Source: Desulfobulbus sp. (GTDB taxonomy: Bacteria > Desulfobacterota > Desulfobulbia > Desulfobulbales > Desulfobulbaceae). From it: 5,702 nt of DNA. Below, piece by piece: positions 5,522 through 5,702 of the stretch. Position 1 is the first letter of the stretch, and every line of letters starts with the position of its first letter. The notes under the pieces were generated by a model. That model had not been told where the DNA came from. It saw only the letters and a list, made by a program, of their open reading frames with translations, and did no database searches. The position numbers were made by a program, and so were the translations under genes. The stretch is taken from assembly GCA_011051825.1 (NCBI GenBank), contig DRKH01000102.1, forward strand, positions 1 to 5,702, given 5' to 3'.

Positions 5522-5702
5522 AGGGTTCGCTCAATAATAACTTCGTAGAGGTGAGGTGTAATGTGGACATTTAGAGAAGTGATCTGATTGCATGCAACCG
5601 CAGGCGTAGCAGGGCTACGCCTGCGGATTGCATAATTGAAGATCGCTTTTCTAAATGTTCAAAGTGCGCCTCAGAATGCGAAGTTATTGTTGAGCGAACC
5701 CT
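5522..5702. mobile_element. 181-bp MITE-like foldback element with terminal inverted repeats
   Basis: The outer 24 bp at each end (5522-5545 and 5679-5702) are inverted copies with one difference (T5535 against G5689). The left end begins AGGGTTCGCTCAA. The interior keeps pairing: 5552-5560 with 5665-5673, 5564-5585 with 5640-5661, 5592-5597 with 5628-5633, and a perfect central hairpin (5598-5626). About 74 pairs cover 148 of 181 bases. No reading frame of useful length lies inside. Size, terminal repeats and lack of genes fit a miniature inverted-repeat transposable element moved by a transposase encoded elsewhere. The right end coincides with the window edge, so a target duplication cannot be seen and the repeat may extend further. 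Alternatives are a structured noncoding RNA or another intergenic repeat family. I cannot assign an IS family. Confidence 0.7.
5598..5626. repeat. Perfect 13-bp central hairpin of the foldback element
   Basis: CCGCAGGCGTAGC (5598-5610) and GCTACGCCTGCGG (5614-5626) are exact inverted copies around the 3-nt loop AGG. Six further pairs (5592-5597 with 5628-5633) extend the stem past a bulged A at 5627. It is much richer in G+C than the outer arms and forms the apex of the larger fold. No T run follows on either strand, so it is not an ordinary intrinsic terminator. Confidence 0.92.

Noticed and set aside
5522..5702. Integron attC site as explanation for the palindrome
   Set aside because: No clear GTTRRRY/RYYYAAC core sites or cassette genes; terminal repeats of 24 bp with pairing throughout fit a MITE-like element better.

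Overview
The window reads as a piece of chromosome from a dissimilatory sulfate- or sulfur-disproportionating bacterium, most likely a member of Desulfobacterota and plausibly Desulfobulbales-like. That placement is inferred from the reductive-type dsrA-dsrB-dsrD order and general protein character; no tree was built. All recognised genes lie on the + strand.

Layout. Positions 1-99 hold a 14-bp direct repeat and perhaps the last codons of an upstream gene ending in an ATGA overlap. Next come two sugar-phosphate genes 29 bp apart: rpe (100-771, ribulose-phosphate 3-epimerase) and pgi (801-2420, glucose-6-phosphate isomerase). The 198-bp gap after pgi carries a good sigma-70-type promoter (2469-2497) and two short palindromes, one over its -35 element and one at the expected transcription start. 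The sulfite reductase operon follows: dsrA (2619-3899), dsrB (3957-5099), a terminator-like hairpin (5112-5148), dsrD (5175-5420) and a strong intrinsic terminator (5448-5479). The right edge (5522-5702) is a gene-free 181-bp foldback element whose two ends are near-perfect inverted repeats and whose interior also pairs almost end to end.

How the genes work together. DsrA and DsrB form the siroheme/[4Fe-4S] alpha2beta2 enzyme that reduces sulfite, normally handing a trisulfide product to DsrC, which is not encoded here. DsrD is a small winged-helix protein known to activate DsrAB. Rpe and Pgi serve the pentose phosphate pathway and gluconeogenesis/glycolysis. They share direction with dsr but appear to be a separate transcription unit, with codon use unlike the strongly CGT-biased dsrA.

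The genes are conventional. The least explained part is the 5522-5702 element, which looks like a MITE-type non-autonomous insertion or a structured repeat. All substitutions between its paired arm blocks leave G-U pairs on the + strand, which hints that a + strand RNA fold may matter. I found no CRISPR array, tRNA, rRNA, toxin-antitoxin or defence genes.
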